NCBI GenBank assembly: GCA_021776315.1
Contig: JAJFGD010000191.1
Coordinates: forward strand, 1 to 44,463
Length of the DNA: 44,463 nt
Source: Hyphococcus sp.
GTDB taxonomy: Bacteria > Pseudomonadota > Alphaproteobacteria > Caulobacterales > Parvularculaceae
Reading direction: 5' to 3'
The position numbers and the translations under genes are program-made. Positions 1 through 7,995 of this stretch are shown here, piece by piece (within the stretch, counting starts at the first letter, position 1; every line of letters begins with the position of its first letter). The notes beneath the pieces were generated by a model. It was not told the DNA's origin, searched no databases, and saw only the letters and a program-made list of their open reading frames with translations.

Positions 1-30
1 GGCGGCTTGCTTAGTTTGTGCATAAATTTA

Positions 31-1146
31 TTACGGACAAGTATTTGAGTTCACGACAACGCCATTGCTGTCGAGGCTTGCTACTTTTGCTTCGTCGAAT
101 AAGCATTGAGCGGAAGTGCCATTTAGGACCGGACCAGCCATGCCGGGGCGGCCATTGTCAAAGCCCCAGGAATTGACCGACACGATTTCTCCACTGCCAG
201 TCGCTTCATCCATGGGTTGCACCCATGGACCACCGGACGAACCGCCAGACAGCCCACAAGAGCGAAGCCACCAGTTGTCCACACCAAAAGTGCCCATGTC
301 CTCTGCGCAATACATAAAGTTTGGATCTGCAGTTCCGGAGTAGCCTAGTGCATGGGTGAAATCGAGAGAACCAGCCCCTCGGTCACCGTCAGCAACATAG
401 GGCGGTAAAAAATCAATCGGCAAAGAATCCGTCACTGAATCAAGCACTTCATCGTCACCGTTTCCCGCATGGGATCCGGAATCAGCTACAACGAGATAGG
501 CATAATCCCAAGCAATATTGTCTGGAAATTCATTTCTCGTCCAATTCAAATCGACTACCGCGAATTCTGGCACCCAACAACCGAGGGGGTCGTTGTCACA
601 ATTCTCATCCGTACGATTGCCTGTCGTTTCATCTTGATTGGGAATGAACATTATGTTGGTGGCAAATTCTTTATTTTCATCATCATAAACACAATGCGCT
701 GCTGTTACGATAACGGACCGGCCCGACGTGCCGTCTGTTGCAACAGTCCCCGAGCAAATAAAGGCTGTGTTGTCCATTTCAAAAAGAATGCGCCCGGCAG
801 CGGTTTGAACATCACCGCCAAAACCCCAGGATGCGTTTTTGATCGTGCCAGGACTTATTCGTCCGCCACCACCCGGTGGGCGGCGTCCAAAATTGGGTAT
901 GATTCTCGACTCAGCACGCGCTGAACGACCATATAGTCGCTTTTTTCCGTTAGCCCCTTTCAAATAGGAATGGCCACGCTCGTCAATTACGAAATTACGC
1001 GGTTGCGCCTGTTCTATGCGCTCTTTGTTCCAGTGATTAATAACTTTTCGCGTGCGCTCTTTCGTTGCCGCATGGCCGGTATTGGCCAATGAAAAAGAAA
1101 ACACGATTGCAACGCCTAATAATTGAGATTTTCGAATAAAATTCAT
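31..1146 (-). CDS. Secreted trypsin-like serine protease
   Basis: Chymotrypsin-fold (S1-like) endopeptidase of 371 residues, probably acting in the periplasm or outside the cell. A signal peptide is visible at residues 1-26, ending in NTGHA. The triad can be read as His151 in VTAAHC, Asp214 in AWDYAYL and Ser304 in GGSSGGP, where Ser replaces the usual Asp of GDSGGP. Residues 27-110 form a basic, glycine-rich pro-region that may be removed on activation. Several cysteines (FICSG, TAAHC, ENCDNDPLGC, SCGLSGG) suggest disulfides. The start is supported by an AAGGAC ribosome site about 6 bases upstream. It diverges from the SulP gene. The fold is secure; substrate and exact subfamily are not visible. 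Confidence 0.88.
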   Translation of the reverse strand: MNFIRKSQLLGVAIVFSFSLANTGHAATKERTRKVINHWNKERIEQAQPRNFVIDERGHSYLKGANGKKRLYGRSARAESRIIPNFGRRPPGGGGRISPGTIKNASWGFGGDVQTAAGRILFEMDNTAFICSGTVATDGTSGRSVIVTAAHCVYDDENKEFATNIMFIPNQDETTGNRTDENCDNDPLGCWVPEFAVVDLNWTRNEFPDNIAWDYAYLVVADSGSHAGNGDDEVLDSVTDSLPIDFLPPYVADGDRGAGSLDFTHALGYSGTADPNFMYCAEDMGTFGVDNWWLRSCGLSGGSSGGPWVQPMDEATGSGEIVSVNSWGFDNGRPGMAGPVLNGTSAQCLFDEAKVASLDSNGVVVNSNTCP

Positions 1147-1198
1147 ATCTAGTCCTTTTAAATGTTCTCCCTATGGTTGTCTTTTTTAGGTCGCACAA

Positions 1199-1265
1199 CC
1201 TATTTTCAACAATAGGCGTGGGCATCACAAATCCGTGACGAGAATTATGTTGCATCGCAACATAA
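1199..1265. promoter_or_regulatory. Two dyads in the protease/SulP divergent region
   Basis: The 172-base gap between the divergent genes holds two perfect inverted repeats. CCTATT/AATAGG lies at 1199-1216 with a 6-base spacer. TTATGTTGC/GCAACATAA lies at 1245-1265 with a 3-base spacer. The second sits about 54 bases before the SulP start and could be an operator or an mRNA hairpin. No confident -35/-10 pair was found. The repeats are seen directly; the regulatory role is inference. Confidence 0.4.
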
Positions 1266-1318
1266 ACCCTCTATGAGGAGGCTCGCTTTCGAAAAATCCG
1301 AGAAAACAGGGGCGCCTC

Positions 1319-2974
1319 GTGACCAAAACAACCCTCGCGGCGTTCGCAGAACGCGTGGCCAATACTGGCTGGAAATCCGTTGAACGGAGCCGGCCAAATC
1401 TCAGCGCGCTCACCCCAAATGTGATCAAGATCGAAGTGCTCGCCGGCCTAACCGTCGCCCTCGCTTTGGTGCCAGAAGCCGTCGCGTTTTCTTTCGTCGC
1501 TGGCGTCCATCCGCTCGTCGGACTCTACGCGGCTTTCATGGTCGGCTTGATCACCGCATTGATCGGTGGGCGACCTGGGATGATCTCGGGTGCAACCGGC
1601 GCGCTCGCCGTCGTTATGGTCGCGTTGGTGGCACAGCATGGTGTCGAATATTTGTTTGCGACCGTTGTGTTGATGGGGATCATGCAATTGCTTGCTGGTG
1701 TGTTTCGCCTCGGTAAATTTATTCGCCTCGTCCCCCATCCCGTGATGCTAGGTTTCGTCAACGGGCTCGCGATCGTGATCTTCCTAGCGCAGCTTAGTCA
1801 GTTTCAAGTGCCTGGGAGCGCGGATGTAGGTGGTCATTCGATGGGCGTTTCCGGCGAATGGATGAGCGGCCTGCCGCTTTTCTTGATGCTCGGACTTGTT
1901 GCGCTGACGATGCTGATCATTTGGGGCGTGCCAAAACTCACCAAAGCCGTCCCAGCGCCGCTCGCGGGGATTGCTATTGTTGCCGCCATCGTCATTGGTT
2001 TTGGCCTTGATGTGCCCCGCGTTGGTGATCTCGCATCAATCAAGGGCGGGCTACCGGCCTTTCACCTGCCGACCGTGCCAGCCACTTTCGAAACGCTGCA
2101 AATCATTTTCCCATACGCGCTCATCCTGGCCGCGATTGGCCTGATCGAGAGTTTGCTGACACTTAATCTCGTAGGCGAAATCACCAAGAAGCGGGGCGGC
2201 GCATCACAGGAATGCCTGGCGCAAGGGGCCGCTAATGTGGTCACCGGATTCTTCGGTGGCATGGGCGGCTGCGCGATGATCGGCCAGTCCATGATCAATG
2301 TGAAATCAGGCGGTCGCACACGACTTTCAGGGATTTCGGCAGCGCTGTTTTTGCTGGCTTTCATCCTGTTCGGTTCAGGGATGATTGAACAGATCCCTCT
2401 CGCCGCTTTGGTCGGCGTCATGTTCATGGTGGTGATTGGCACTTTCGCATGGCAGTCCTTGCGTATCATGCGCCGCATCCCCCTGACCGATGCTTTTGTC
2501 ATCATTTTGGTGACGGCCGTGACCGTCATGCATGACCTTGCGGTCGCCGTAGTTGTTGGCGTTATCGTTTCCGCCCTCGCATTTGCGTGGAACAACGCCA
2601 AACGCATTCACGTCATTACCCGTGACAGTATCCGAGAAGCTGGTGCCAAGGTTTATGAAATCGATGGCCCATTGTTTTTCGGCTCCACTGACGGCTTTGC
2701 CGAACTGTTTACACCCGAAGATGATCCCGAAGTGGTGATCATCGATTTCATGCGCTCGCGCGTTGTCGATCAATCCGCCTTGCAAGCGATTGAAGACTTA
2801 GCGGCAAAATATGAAGCCCTCGACAAGACATTGCGCCTTCGCCATTTAACCCGTGACTGTCATCGATTGCTCAATCGCGCTGGCCAGTTATTGGTCGATT
2901 CAGATGACGACCCGGAATATGCGGTGGCCGTGGATTACGATGTGCGTACCGGCATTTTCGGCGGCGGGCACTAA
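1319..2974 (+). CDS. SulP family inorganic anion transporter with STAS domain
   Basis: Inner-membrane anion carrier of 551 residues (SLC26/SulP family), which moves sulfate, bicarbonate or related anions. Residues about 40-430 hold roughly 10-12 hydrophobic segments. The family signature near the first helices is present ([20 protein letters not shown]). A cytoplasmic STAS domain follows from about residue 450 to 545. The start is GTG with AGGGG about 6 bases upstream; an out-of-frame ATG at 1273 was not used. No carbonic anhydrase or sulfate-assimilation gene lies next to it, so the anion cannot be assigned. It converges with the esterase gene after only 11 bases. Confidence 0.93.
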   Translation: MTKTTLAAFAERVANTGWKSVERSRPNLSALTPNVIKIEVLAGLTVALALVPEAVAFSFVAGVHPLVGLYAAFMVGLITALIGGRPGMISGATGALAVVMVALVAQHGVEYLFATVVLMGIMQLLAGVFRLGKFIRLVPHPVMLGFVNGLAIVIFLAQLSQFQVPGSADVGGHSMGVSGEWMSGLPLFLMLGLVALTMLIIWGVPKLTKAVPAPLAGIAIVAAIVIGFGLDVPRVGDLASIKGGLPAFHLPTVPATFETLQIIFPYALILAAIGLIESLLTLNLVGEITKKRGGASQECLAQGAANVVTGFFGGMGGCAMIGQSMINVKSGGRTRLSGISAALFLLAFILFGSGMIEQIPLAALVGVMFMVVIGTFAWQSLRIMRRIPLTDAFVIILVTAVTVMHDLAVAVVVGVIVSALAFAWNNAKRIHVITRDSIREAGAKVYEIDGPLFFGSTDGFAELFTPEDDPEVVIIDFMRSRVVDQSALQAIEDLAAKYEALDKTLRLRHLTRDCHRLLNRAGQLLVDSDDDPEYAVAVDYDVRTGIFGGGH

Positions 2975-2990
2975 TTGATTTCGCATCAAT
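2974..2990. repeat. Short inverted repeat between convergent genes
   Basis: ATTGAT and ATCAAT flank a 5-base loop in the tiny gap between the SulP stop and the esterase stop. It could be a weak bidirectional terminator, but the stem is only 6 bp, AT-rich and without a clear T-run. Confidence 0.25.
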
Positions 2991-4074
2991 AGGTCAGGTT
3001 TCCGGCCGTCGCCACGGCACCCGGTTTCATCAACAAACACATCGCTGCCCAGCGCTCTAGGTCTTTGTTCTTTTCCTCAAAGGTCACCGCCACAGCGCGC
3101 TCACGTACACATGGTTCCTCTAAGCTTTTTTGCGCTTCTGGCGTTAAAGGCGGGACGATGCCGTCAGGGAACATCGCCGGGTTAGCACCGCCGGTGCGTT
3201 GTGGCGTCAGATAAAATGCCCGAAGCGCATCAAGCGCGGCAACATGATAAATCGAACCATGGGTCTCAGAGCCAGCGCGCCCTACATAGGTCCAACGCAG
3301 GTCGTCAGGCGCGCCCGCGTCCAGCGCCGCAATCAGGCCATCCAAGCCACTTTGCATCAAATATCCCTCGTCACCCATGGTCACGTATAATCGGCGATTA
3401 CCGGCGGGCATCGCCGCCAGGTCCGCTGGGGCCTCCTCCGCAAGGCGCATCTCGTCCCACCAAAGACTAGGGGAAACAGCGATATAGTCATCAAACAGGG
3501 TCGGGTCTTTCAGCAAGGTTTCTATAATAAACAACCCCGCCAGAGATTCGCCCATCACGGCCTCAGTGCCGTTGGTACGAAACTGGCCGTTGACCCAACT
3601 CATCACGTCATCGCGCAAGAACTGTCGGAATTGGCTTGACCCACCAGGGGCCGCCCCAAGCATTTCCGTATAAGCCGCAACATCAATCGCGGGCGGCGTT
3701 ATTTCCGTCCTGCGATTGACGGTTTCAACACCGACAAGAATGAACGGTTCAAAGGTGAAATTCATTTCTCGCGATTGAGCAATACCAGCGATATGTGGAA
3801 AATCTTGTTCAGGACCGCCATCAATGACATAGACAACTGGAAATGTGCGCGTTGGCTCAGCTTTATATTCCGCAGGCAGACGAACCGTTATGCGCCGACT
3901 GTTTTCAAATATTGTCGATGCAATCATGTAATTCGTCCCGATACTGACAACATCGGGGCCCAAACTAACATCAACGGTCCTGTGCATGGCGGCCATTTCA
4001 CCAATGCGCTCGCTATCGTCACAAGAACCCAACAGCATGAGCACCGCCGCGGTGCAGATCGCCGGAAATTTCAC
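2986..4074 (-). CDS. Esterase-D-like alpha/beta hydrolase, lipoprotein
   Basis: Putative carboxylesterase of the esterase D / enterochelin-esterase-like family (PF00756 type), 362 residues. A lipoprotein signal is seen at the N-terminus with lipobox LGSC and Cys18. The nucleophile elbow is GESLAG with Ser177. A GGPEQDF stretch near residue 86 fits the oxyanion region, and ETHGS with His272 is a candidate catalytic histidine. The C-terminal 70 residues extend beyond the usual domain. It is divergent from the arsR-like gene and separated by about 100 bases. The substrate is unknown; there are no siderophore genes nearby, so a ferri-enterochelin role is not supported. Confidence 0.85.
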   Translation of the reverse strand: MKFPAICTAAVLMLLGSCDDSERIGEMAAMHRTVDVSLGPDVVSIGTNYMIASTIFENSRRITVRLPAEYKAEPTRTFPVVYVIDGGPEQDFPHIAGIAQSREMNFTFEPFILVGVETVNRRTEITPPAIDVAAYTEMLGAAPGGSSQFRQFLRDDVMSWVNGQFRTNGTEAVMGESLAGLFIIETLLKDPTLFDDYIAVSPSLWWDEMRLAEEAPADLAAMPAGNRRLYVTMGDEGYLMQSGLDGLIAALDAGAPDDLRWTYVGRAGSETHGSIYHVAALDALRAFYLTPQRTGGANPAMFPDGIVPPLTPEAQKSLEEPCVRERAVAVTFEEKNKDLERWAAMCLLMKPGAVATAGNLTY

Positions 4075-4146
4075 CCGCTTGCCCCCTTTAGAATTGGCTC
4101 GCCCTTCCTGTTTAGCGCATCACTAGCAAAAAGCCCAAAATGCCGA

Positions 4147-4183
4147 TTGACATCACGGAAAATTGATATAACCATATGGTTAT
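4147..4183 (+). promoter_or_regulatory. Candidate promoter and ArsR autoregulatory operator
   Basis: ATAACCATATGGTTAT at 4168-4183 is a perfect 16-bp palindrome that covers both possible start codons (4176, 4182) of the ArsR gene. A consensus -35 TTGACA lies at 4147-4152. A -10 at normal spacing would fall inside the palindrome, around TAACCA at 4169-4174. Bound repressor would then block the -10 and the transcription start. ArsR/SmtB proteins commonly autoregulate through such dyads; binding here is inferred. Confidence 0.6.
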
Positions 4184-4550
4184 GGAACAATTAAGTTATA
4201 CAACGTCGCCACCCAGTCTTGATGCCGTTTTTGCGGCCCTAGCAGACCCTACCCGCCGGGCGATCCTTTCGCGTTTGGCCGATGGGGAAGCCTCAGTGAA
4301 CGAGATTGCAGCACCTTTTGAGATTAGTCAGCCGGCCGTCTCAAAACACCTAAAGGTGCTCGAGCGTGCCGGATTGGTCGAGCGTGACGTGGAACAACAG
4401 CGCCGCCCAGCCAGATTAAAAGCAGAGCCGATGACCGCAGCTGTGAATTGGCTTGAAGACTTTCGTAAATTTTGGGGGACCAGTTTCGATCAACTCGACG
4501 ATGTCCTTACACAGATGAAAAATGAACCGAAGGAAAAAAAAGATGAGTGA
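4182..4550 (+). CDS. ArsR-family winged-helix repressor
   Basis: DNA-binding regulator of about 122 residues. The winged helix-turn-helix spans the centre: ALADPTRRAILSRL, then EISQPAVSKHLKVLERAGLV as recognition helix and wing. The cysteine pair of metal-sensing ArsR proteins (ELCVCDL type) is absent, so arsenic or zinc sensing is unlikely. It belongs to the subgroup paired with an SRPBCC gene, here overlapping by 8 bases. The track start is 4176; I prefer ATG 4182 because there is no ribosome site upstream and the likely transcription start is close to it, giving a leaderless message. The 16-bp palindrome at the start suggests autorepression. Confidence 0.92.
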   Translation: MEQLSYTTSPPSLDAVFAALADPTRRAILSRLADGEASVNEIAAPFEISQPAVSKHLKVLERAGLVERDVEQQRRPARLKAEPMTAAVNWLEDFRKFWGTSFDQLDDVLTQMKNEPKEKKDE

Positions 4551-5040
4551 TTTACCCGAATATGTGCTTGATCGCGAATTCAATGCACCCCGCGACATGG
4601 TCTGGAAAGCCTGGACCGACCCAGAACTGTTGGCCCGCTGGTATGGGCCCGGCGTTGAGACAATCATCCATAAGTTTGATTTGAAACCTGGCGGTGAATG
4701 GCTGAACGAAATGAAATGGGGTGATAATTCCATGCTCAGCAAAATGGTGTTCCAACAAGTAACACCGAAAGATCAACTGGTCTGGGATCACTATTCAGCA
4801 ACCGACAAGGACTGGAACAGTATCAAGAACCCTAAAATGCCTGATTGGCCAGACGTATTATTGACGACGGTAGGTTTTGAGGCGGCGGGATCAAAAACCA
4901 ACGTGCGCCTGACGCAAGTGCCCGTAGGTGCGAGCGATGCTGAAAACGCCTGCTTTGCCCAAATGATGGAAGGCATGAGTAAAGGTTGGGGTTCTGGCTA
5001 TGCCATCATGGACGAAATGTTTGCGGAAATGCAGACTTAA
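4543..5040 (+). CDS. SRPBCC (AHSA1-like) domain protein
   Basis: START/Bet v1-like hydrophobic-pocket protein of the Aha1 C-terminal-domain type, 165 residues from ATG 4543. The typical opening is visible: REFNAPRDMVWKAWTDPELLARWYGP. The C-terminus ends with a helix around MMEGMSKGWGSGYAIMDEM. The start overlaps the ArsR stop in ATGAGTGA, so the two are translationally coupled; the longer ORF from 4522 adds only a lysine-rich run from the overlap and is rejected. Such ArsR/SRPBCC pairs are common in soil and marine bacteria. The ligand and cellular role are not known; the SRPBCC protein may bind a small hydrophobic molecule. Confidence 0.9.
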   Translation: MSDLPEYVLDREFNAPRDMVWKAWTDPELLARWYGPGVETIIHKFDLKPGGEWLNEMKWGDNSMLSKMVFQQVTPKDQLVWDHYSATDKDWNSIKNPKMPDWPDVLLTTVGFEAAGSKTNVRLTQVPVGASDAENACFAQMMEGMSKGWGSGYAIMDEMFAEMQT

Positions 5041-5057
5041 TCTGCTTCGTATGACCA

Positions 5058-5080
5058 TGCCCTCACAATGCGTGAGGGCA
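5058..5080. terminator. Hairpin between convergent genes
   Basis: TGCCCTCAC and GTGAGGGCA form a perfect 9-bp stem with a 5-base loop between the SRPBCC and aspartoacylase-like genes, which converge. The position suits a bidirectional terminator. Neither side has a T-run, so it may instead be a stabilising 3' hairpin. Confidence 0.4.
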
Positions 5081-5105
5081 CGCTGCGCGACCATGTCGGC
5101 TACAG

Positions 5106-6146
5106 CTAGATGATTTCCATGCCGTCAAATAACGGGTCGTTCTCGGCATCAAGCTCAACAGCCGCAAACGCTTCCTCAGTTTCGTCGATACTATCGACGC
5201 AGGCCACGTGAAATAGCGCATCACCGCGATTGACGATCGGTAAATTGGTGCGACCAATGATGAAACCATCATTCCGCGCCAGAACATCTTTGTTGACCTG
5301 ACCAAGCGGATCGGAAACGACACCGATGACCGCATCTTTACTGACTTGAGCACCAAGCGGTTTTTGAGCTCGCAAGATCCCACCCATCGGCGCCCGCAAC
5401 CAATGGCTCGACATCGCACGAATGGGTTCTGATTTTCTCGTTTTCTCCTTGCCCTTTGGCAACATACCGACATGGCGCAAAACATTGATCACGCCTTTTA
5501 CGCCAATCCGAATAGCGCTTTCGTCAAAACGAAGTGCTTCACCCGCCTCGTAGAGCAAAATATTGCAGCCGACTTCTTGCGCTTCTTGACGCAAAGAACC
5601 GTCGCGCAAATTCGAATTTAACATGATCGAGGCACCAAAAGCCTGGGCCATGGCCTCAACGGCAGGGTCGCCGAGATTGGCTCTAATTTGTGGAAGATTG
5701 GCACGGTGGACTGCACCACTATGTAGATCGACCCCGAAATCTGTGAGTTCCACAATTTCCGTCATGAAAATATGCGCCAGTTGTGCGGCGAGAGATCCGG
5801 AACGACTACCGGGGAAACTTCGGTTCAAATCACGACGGTCAGGCAGGTAACGCGATAGCCCAACGAAACCATACGTATTTACAACCGGCACCAAAATAAG
5901 CGTTCCACGCAATCTGGACAATGCTTTTACTTCAGTGAGGCGACGGATAATTTCGACACCAATGATTTCATCGCCATGTATGGCGGCACTAACAAACGTA
6001 ACAGGTCCCTCGCGATGGCCATGAAAAACCTGAACCCGCATATGCATGCGTGTGTGATCAGACAAATAGCTCAATGGAATATCAATAATGCGATGTTCAC
6101 CCGGCGCGATTTTTTCTCCGCCAAGTTCAAATGCTTGCCTCACCAT
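5106..6146 (-). CDS. Succinylglutamate desuccinylase/aspartoacylase-like zinc hydrolase
   Basis: Zinc-dependent amidohydrolase of the AstE/AspA branch of the M14 carboxypeptidase superfamily, 346 residues. Zinc ligands are visible in IHGDE (His and Glu) and in GVDLHSGA (His). The C-terminal third (LRAPMGGILRAQKPLGAQV onward) is the beta-rich domain typical of this family. I chose ATG 6146, 7 bases after the rimK stop with AGGGG upstream; the track start at 6212 would overlap rimK by 59 bases. There is no arginine succinyltransferase pathway nearby, so an Ast role is unlikely. Last in the operon with the ligase, it may remove residues that RimK adds; that is inference. Confidence 0.88.
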   Translation of the reverse strand: MVRQAFELGGEKIAPGEHRIIDIPLSYLSDHTRMHMRVQVFHGHREGPVTFVSAAIHGDEIIGVEIIRRLTEVKALSRLRGTLILVPVVNTYGFVGLSRYLPDRRDLNRSFPGSRSGSLAAQLAHIFMTEIVELTDFGVDLHSGAVHRANLPQIRANLGDPAVEAMAQAFGASIMLNSNLRDGSLRQEAQEVGCNILLYEAGEALRFDESAIRIGVKGVINVLRHVGMLPKGKEKTRKSEPIRAMSSHWLRAPMGGILRAQKPLGAQVSKDAVIGVVSDPLGQVNKDVLARNDGFIIGRTNLPIVNRGDALFHVACVDSIDETEEAFAAVELDAENDPLFDGMEII

Positions 6147-6153
6147 CTCGCCC

Positions 6154-7059
6154 CTACCCTTTACCGCGTGTTTTTGTTTTTCCGGGTTTTGCATCCTTTT
6201 CAAGATATTCAATAATCATGCTGGCAACATCATTACCGGTGGCTTTTTCAAGCCCCTCAAGACCGGGTGACGAATTTACCTCCATGACCACGGGCCCGTC
6301 ATTTGCGCGCAACAAATCCACGCCGCATACATTTAGCCCCATGGCCTTTGCTGCTTTTACGGCCGTTGACCGTTCCAACGGTGTAATTTTTACCGTCTCC
6401 GCCGTACCACCGCGATGCAGGTTAGAGCGAAAATCGCCGTCCTTGCCTTTGCGAAGCATGGCCGCGACAACCTTATCGCCAATAACAAAACACCGTAGAT
6501 CCTCGCCCCCAGCTTCTTTGACAAACTGTTGCACAAGGATGTTCGTTTTGACGCCACCAAATGCTTGAATAATTGATTCTGCGGCCTTTTGAGTTTCACC
6601 CAAAACAACACCAATCCCTTGTGTGCCTTCGAGGAGTTTAATGATCACCGGTGCGCCGCCAGCCATTTCAATGATCTGTTCGGCCTGTGACGTCCGATGC
6701 GCAAAAACCGTCACCGGTAAGCCAATGCCTTTGCGCGCCAAAAGCTGCATGCTTCGCAGTTTGTCGCGTGATCGAGTGATAGCCACTGATTCATTGAGCG
6801 GATAAACGCCCATCATCTCAAATTGGCGCAAAACTGCTGTGCCATAGAAAGTTACTGACGCCCCAATCCTTGGAATAACAGCGTCATAGAGCGGCAGTAT
6901 CTCACCCGCATAGCGAATGGAGGGTTTGTTCGACGTAATATTGATGTAGCAGCGCAGATGATCGAGCACATCGATCTGATGACCGCGTTGTTTGGCTGCC
7001 TCAACAAGTCTTTTGTGGGAATACAAATCTGCATTTCTGCAAAGCAGGGCAATTTTCAT
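6154..7059 (-). CDS. rimK: RimK-family ATP-grasp amino-acid ligase
   Basis: ATP-grasp carboxylate-amine ligase of 301 residues. In Escherichia coli RimK adds glutamates to the C-terminus of ribosomal protein S6. An N-terminal pre-ATP-grasp domain starts MKIALLCRN; the ATP-grasp core includes [16 protein letters not shown] and the metal-binding end [13 protein letters not shown]. The C-terminus is short and basic ([11 protein letters not shown]). The start has GGAGAA upstream, with only 2 bases between the rimB stop and this ATG, so the genes are coupled. Its partners are a retropepsin and an aspartoacylase-like hydrolase. The acceptor may be S6 or another protein; it cannot be read from sequence. 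Confidence 0.92.
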   Translation of the reverse strand: MKIALLCRNADLYSHKRLVEAAKQRGHQIDVLDHLRCYINITSNKPSIRYAGEILPLYDAVIPRIGASVTFYGTAVLRQFEMMGVYPLNESVAITRSRDKLRSMQLLARKGIGLPVTVFAHRTSQAEQIIEMAGGAPVIIKLLEGTQGIGVVLGETQKAAESIIQAFGGVKTNILVQQFVKEAGGEDLRCFVIGDKVVAAMLRKGKDGDFRSNLHRGGTAETVKITPLERSTAVKAAKAMGLNVCGVDLLRANDGPVVMEVNSSPGLEGLEKATGNDVASMIIEYLEKDAKPGKTKTRGKG

Positions 7060-7061
7060 TA

Positions 7062-7643
7062 TTATTCTCCATCAATCTTTGTTTTAAATTTCTTATTCTT
7101 TCGACCTGCTCGATAGGACTTGCCCGGATCGATAACAAACTTGTTTCGTATGGCCTCGCGGCCAATCAGCATTCGAAAACCGAGCTCATCACGGTTTGTA
7201 AGCGTCAACTCAATCTTCAGTTCTTTGTCGCCAATGATGGCTGTCGTCTCGACAACATATCTGTTCTCACTATGCCCGGTTGAGCTGGTAATTTTTCTTT
7301 GATCCAACACGCGCGCTTCACACCTGACCTCAGGCAATCGTCTTCGTTGCACTGGGTGAACAAAAAATTCGACATGTGGTACACCGGCTTTTTCAAAAGG
7401 CCGTATATGAAAGGCGTGTAGCGCCGAGGTTCGCGCACCCGTATCAATCTTGGCTTTTATAGGGGCGAGACAAAATTCTGGCAGCGATATCCATTCGCGC
7501 CAGCCAATTAGAGACATCGCGCCAATGGCGTTGAGATCTTTTTGCTTCTTAGTGCTTCGTTTCGTTGCCTTCACCCGTTTCTTTGAAACTGGCTTCCCCG
7601 AGACGTCGATAACTGGCGAATGTCCGCGCGCTCGCGACGGCAT
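7062..7643 (-). CDS. RimB-like retropepsin (ATP-dependent zinc protease family)
   Basis: Aspartyl-protease-fold protein of the family annotated as ATP-dependent zinc protease (PF05618, Pseudomonas RimB), 193 residues. The key motif [13 protein letters not shown] is at about residues 63-75 and contains the DTGA-type active site. The preceding [11 protein letters not shown] is typical of the family. Residues 1-42 are a basic tail rich in Lys and Arg that is encoded mostly in the overlap with the upstream gene. ATG 7643 has GGAG about 8 bases upstream; ATG 7517 (MSLIGWREW) is an alternative without a good site. In Pseudomonas, RimB and RimK act together on ribosomal protein modification. Confidence 0.85.
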   Translation of the reverse strand: MPSRARGHSPVIDVSGKPVSKKRVKATKRSTKKQKDLNAIGAMSLIGWREWISLPEFCLAPIKAKIDTGARTSALHAFHIRPFEKAGVPHVEFFVHPVQRRRLPEVRCEARVLDQRKITSSTGHSENRYVVETTAIIGDKELKIELTLTNRDELGFRMLIGREAIRNKFVIDPGKSYRAGRKNKKFKTKIDGE

Positions 7644-7851
7644 AATAGGTCTCCATATCTAAAAAAACGAAACCACGTTCAAACAACTCGTTTGCCAATT
7701 CCAGAATGAAACTATCTGGCAGTTTTTTCCGATCCGCGATCTTACGGAGCATTTTCGGCGATAACCGAAAACGCCCACTAGGTTTGCCGCCAAAAGGCTG
7801 GTCGTAGAGGGCCGCGATTTTTTGAGCGATATCCGAAATCGAAGGCCGCAT
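7549..7851 (-). CDS. Conserved-looking protein of unknown function, first gene of rimBK operon
   Basis: Protein of 100 residues that I do not recognise by name. It has no signal peptide or membrane segment. Residues 27-80 look like a compact helical domain ending in a beta hairpin (RFRLSPKMLRKIADRKKLPD, then [17 protein letters not shown]), in outline like a small winged helix. ATG 7851 is supported by AGGGGAA 8 bases upstream. Its last 31 codons overlap the start of the retropepsin gene in another frame, so the two are likely coupled. It may be a regulator or adaptor of the ligase/protease module; that is inference. Confidence 0.68.
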   Translation of the reverse strand: MRPSISDIAQKIAALYDQPFGGKPSGRFRLSPKMLRKIADRKKLPDSFILELANELFERGFVFLDMETYYAVASARTFASYRRLGEASFKETGEGNETKH

Positions 7852-7880
7852 TTGACGGTTCCCCTGGCTGAAAGTTTCAA

Positions 7881-7928
7881 ATAGGCATTATTTTTGCCTA
7901 TAGCAATAGTTTTTACTGCTATAGGCAA
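7881..7928 (-). promoter_or_regulatory. Triple inverted repeat in leader of the rimBK operon
   Basis: TTGCCTATAGCA (7894-7905) and TGCTATAGGCAA (7917-7928) are a perfect 12-bp inverted repeat with an 11-base spacer. A third arm, ATAGGCA (7881-7887), can also pair with the middle arm. The set lies 30-77 bases ahead of the operon's first ATG on the minus strand. In RNA the middle arm must choose between two partners, as in an attenuator or riboregulator; as DNA it could be two overlapping operators. There is no T-run on the minus side, so it is not a plain terminator for the upstream PQQ gene. Confidence 0.55.
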
Positions 7929-7995
7929 TTTTTATTACTTTAGCTTTATGCCAACGCTTACAGATGGCGGAAACCTGGCTGGAAAGACTTCTTGC

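Noticed and set aside
469-924. 151-residue plus-strand ORF opposite the protease
   Set aside because: Antisense shadow of a gene with an intact catalytic triad.
2062-2607. 181-residue ORF on the minus strand inside the SulP gene
   Set aside because: It lies opposite a clear transporter, is rich in Thr/Met/Ala without domain character and has no ribosome site.
7894-7928. Hairpin as a terminator of the PQQ gene
   Set aside because: On the minus strand the stem is followed by A residues, not T; the T-run is on the strand with no gene.
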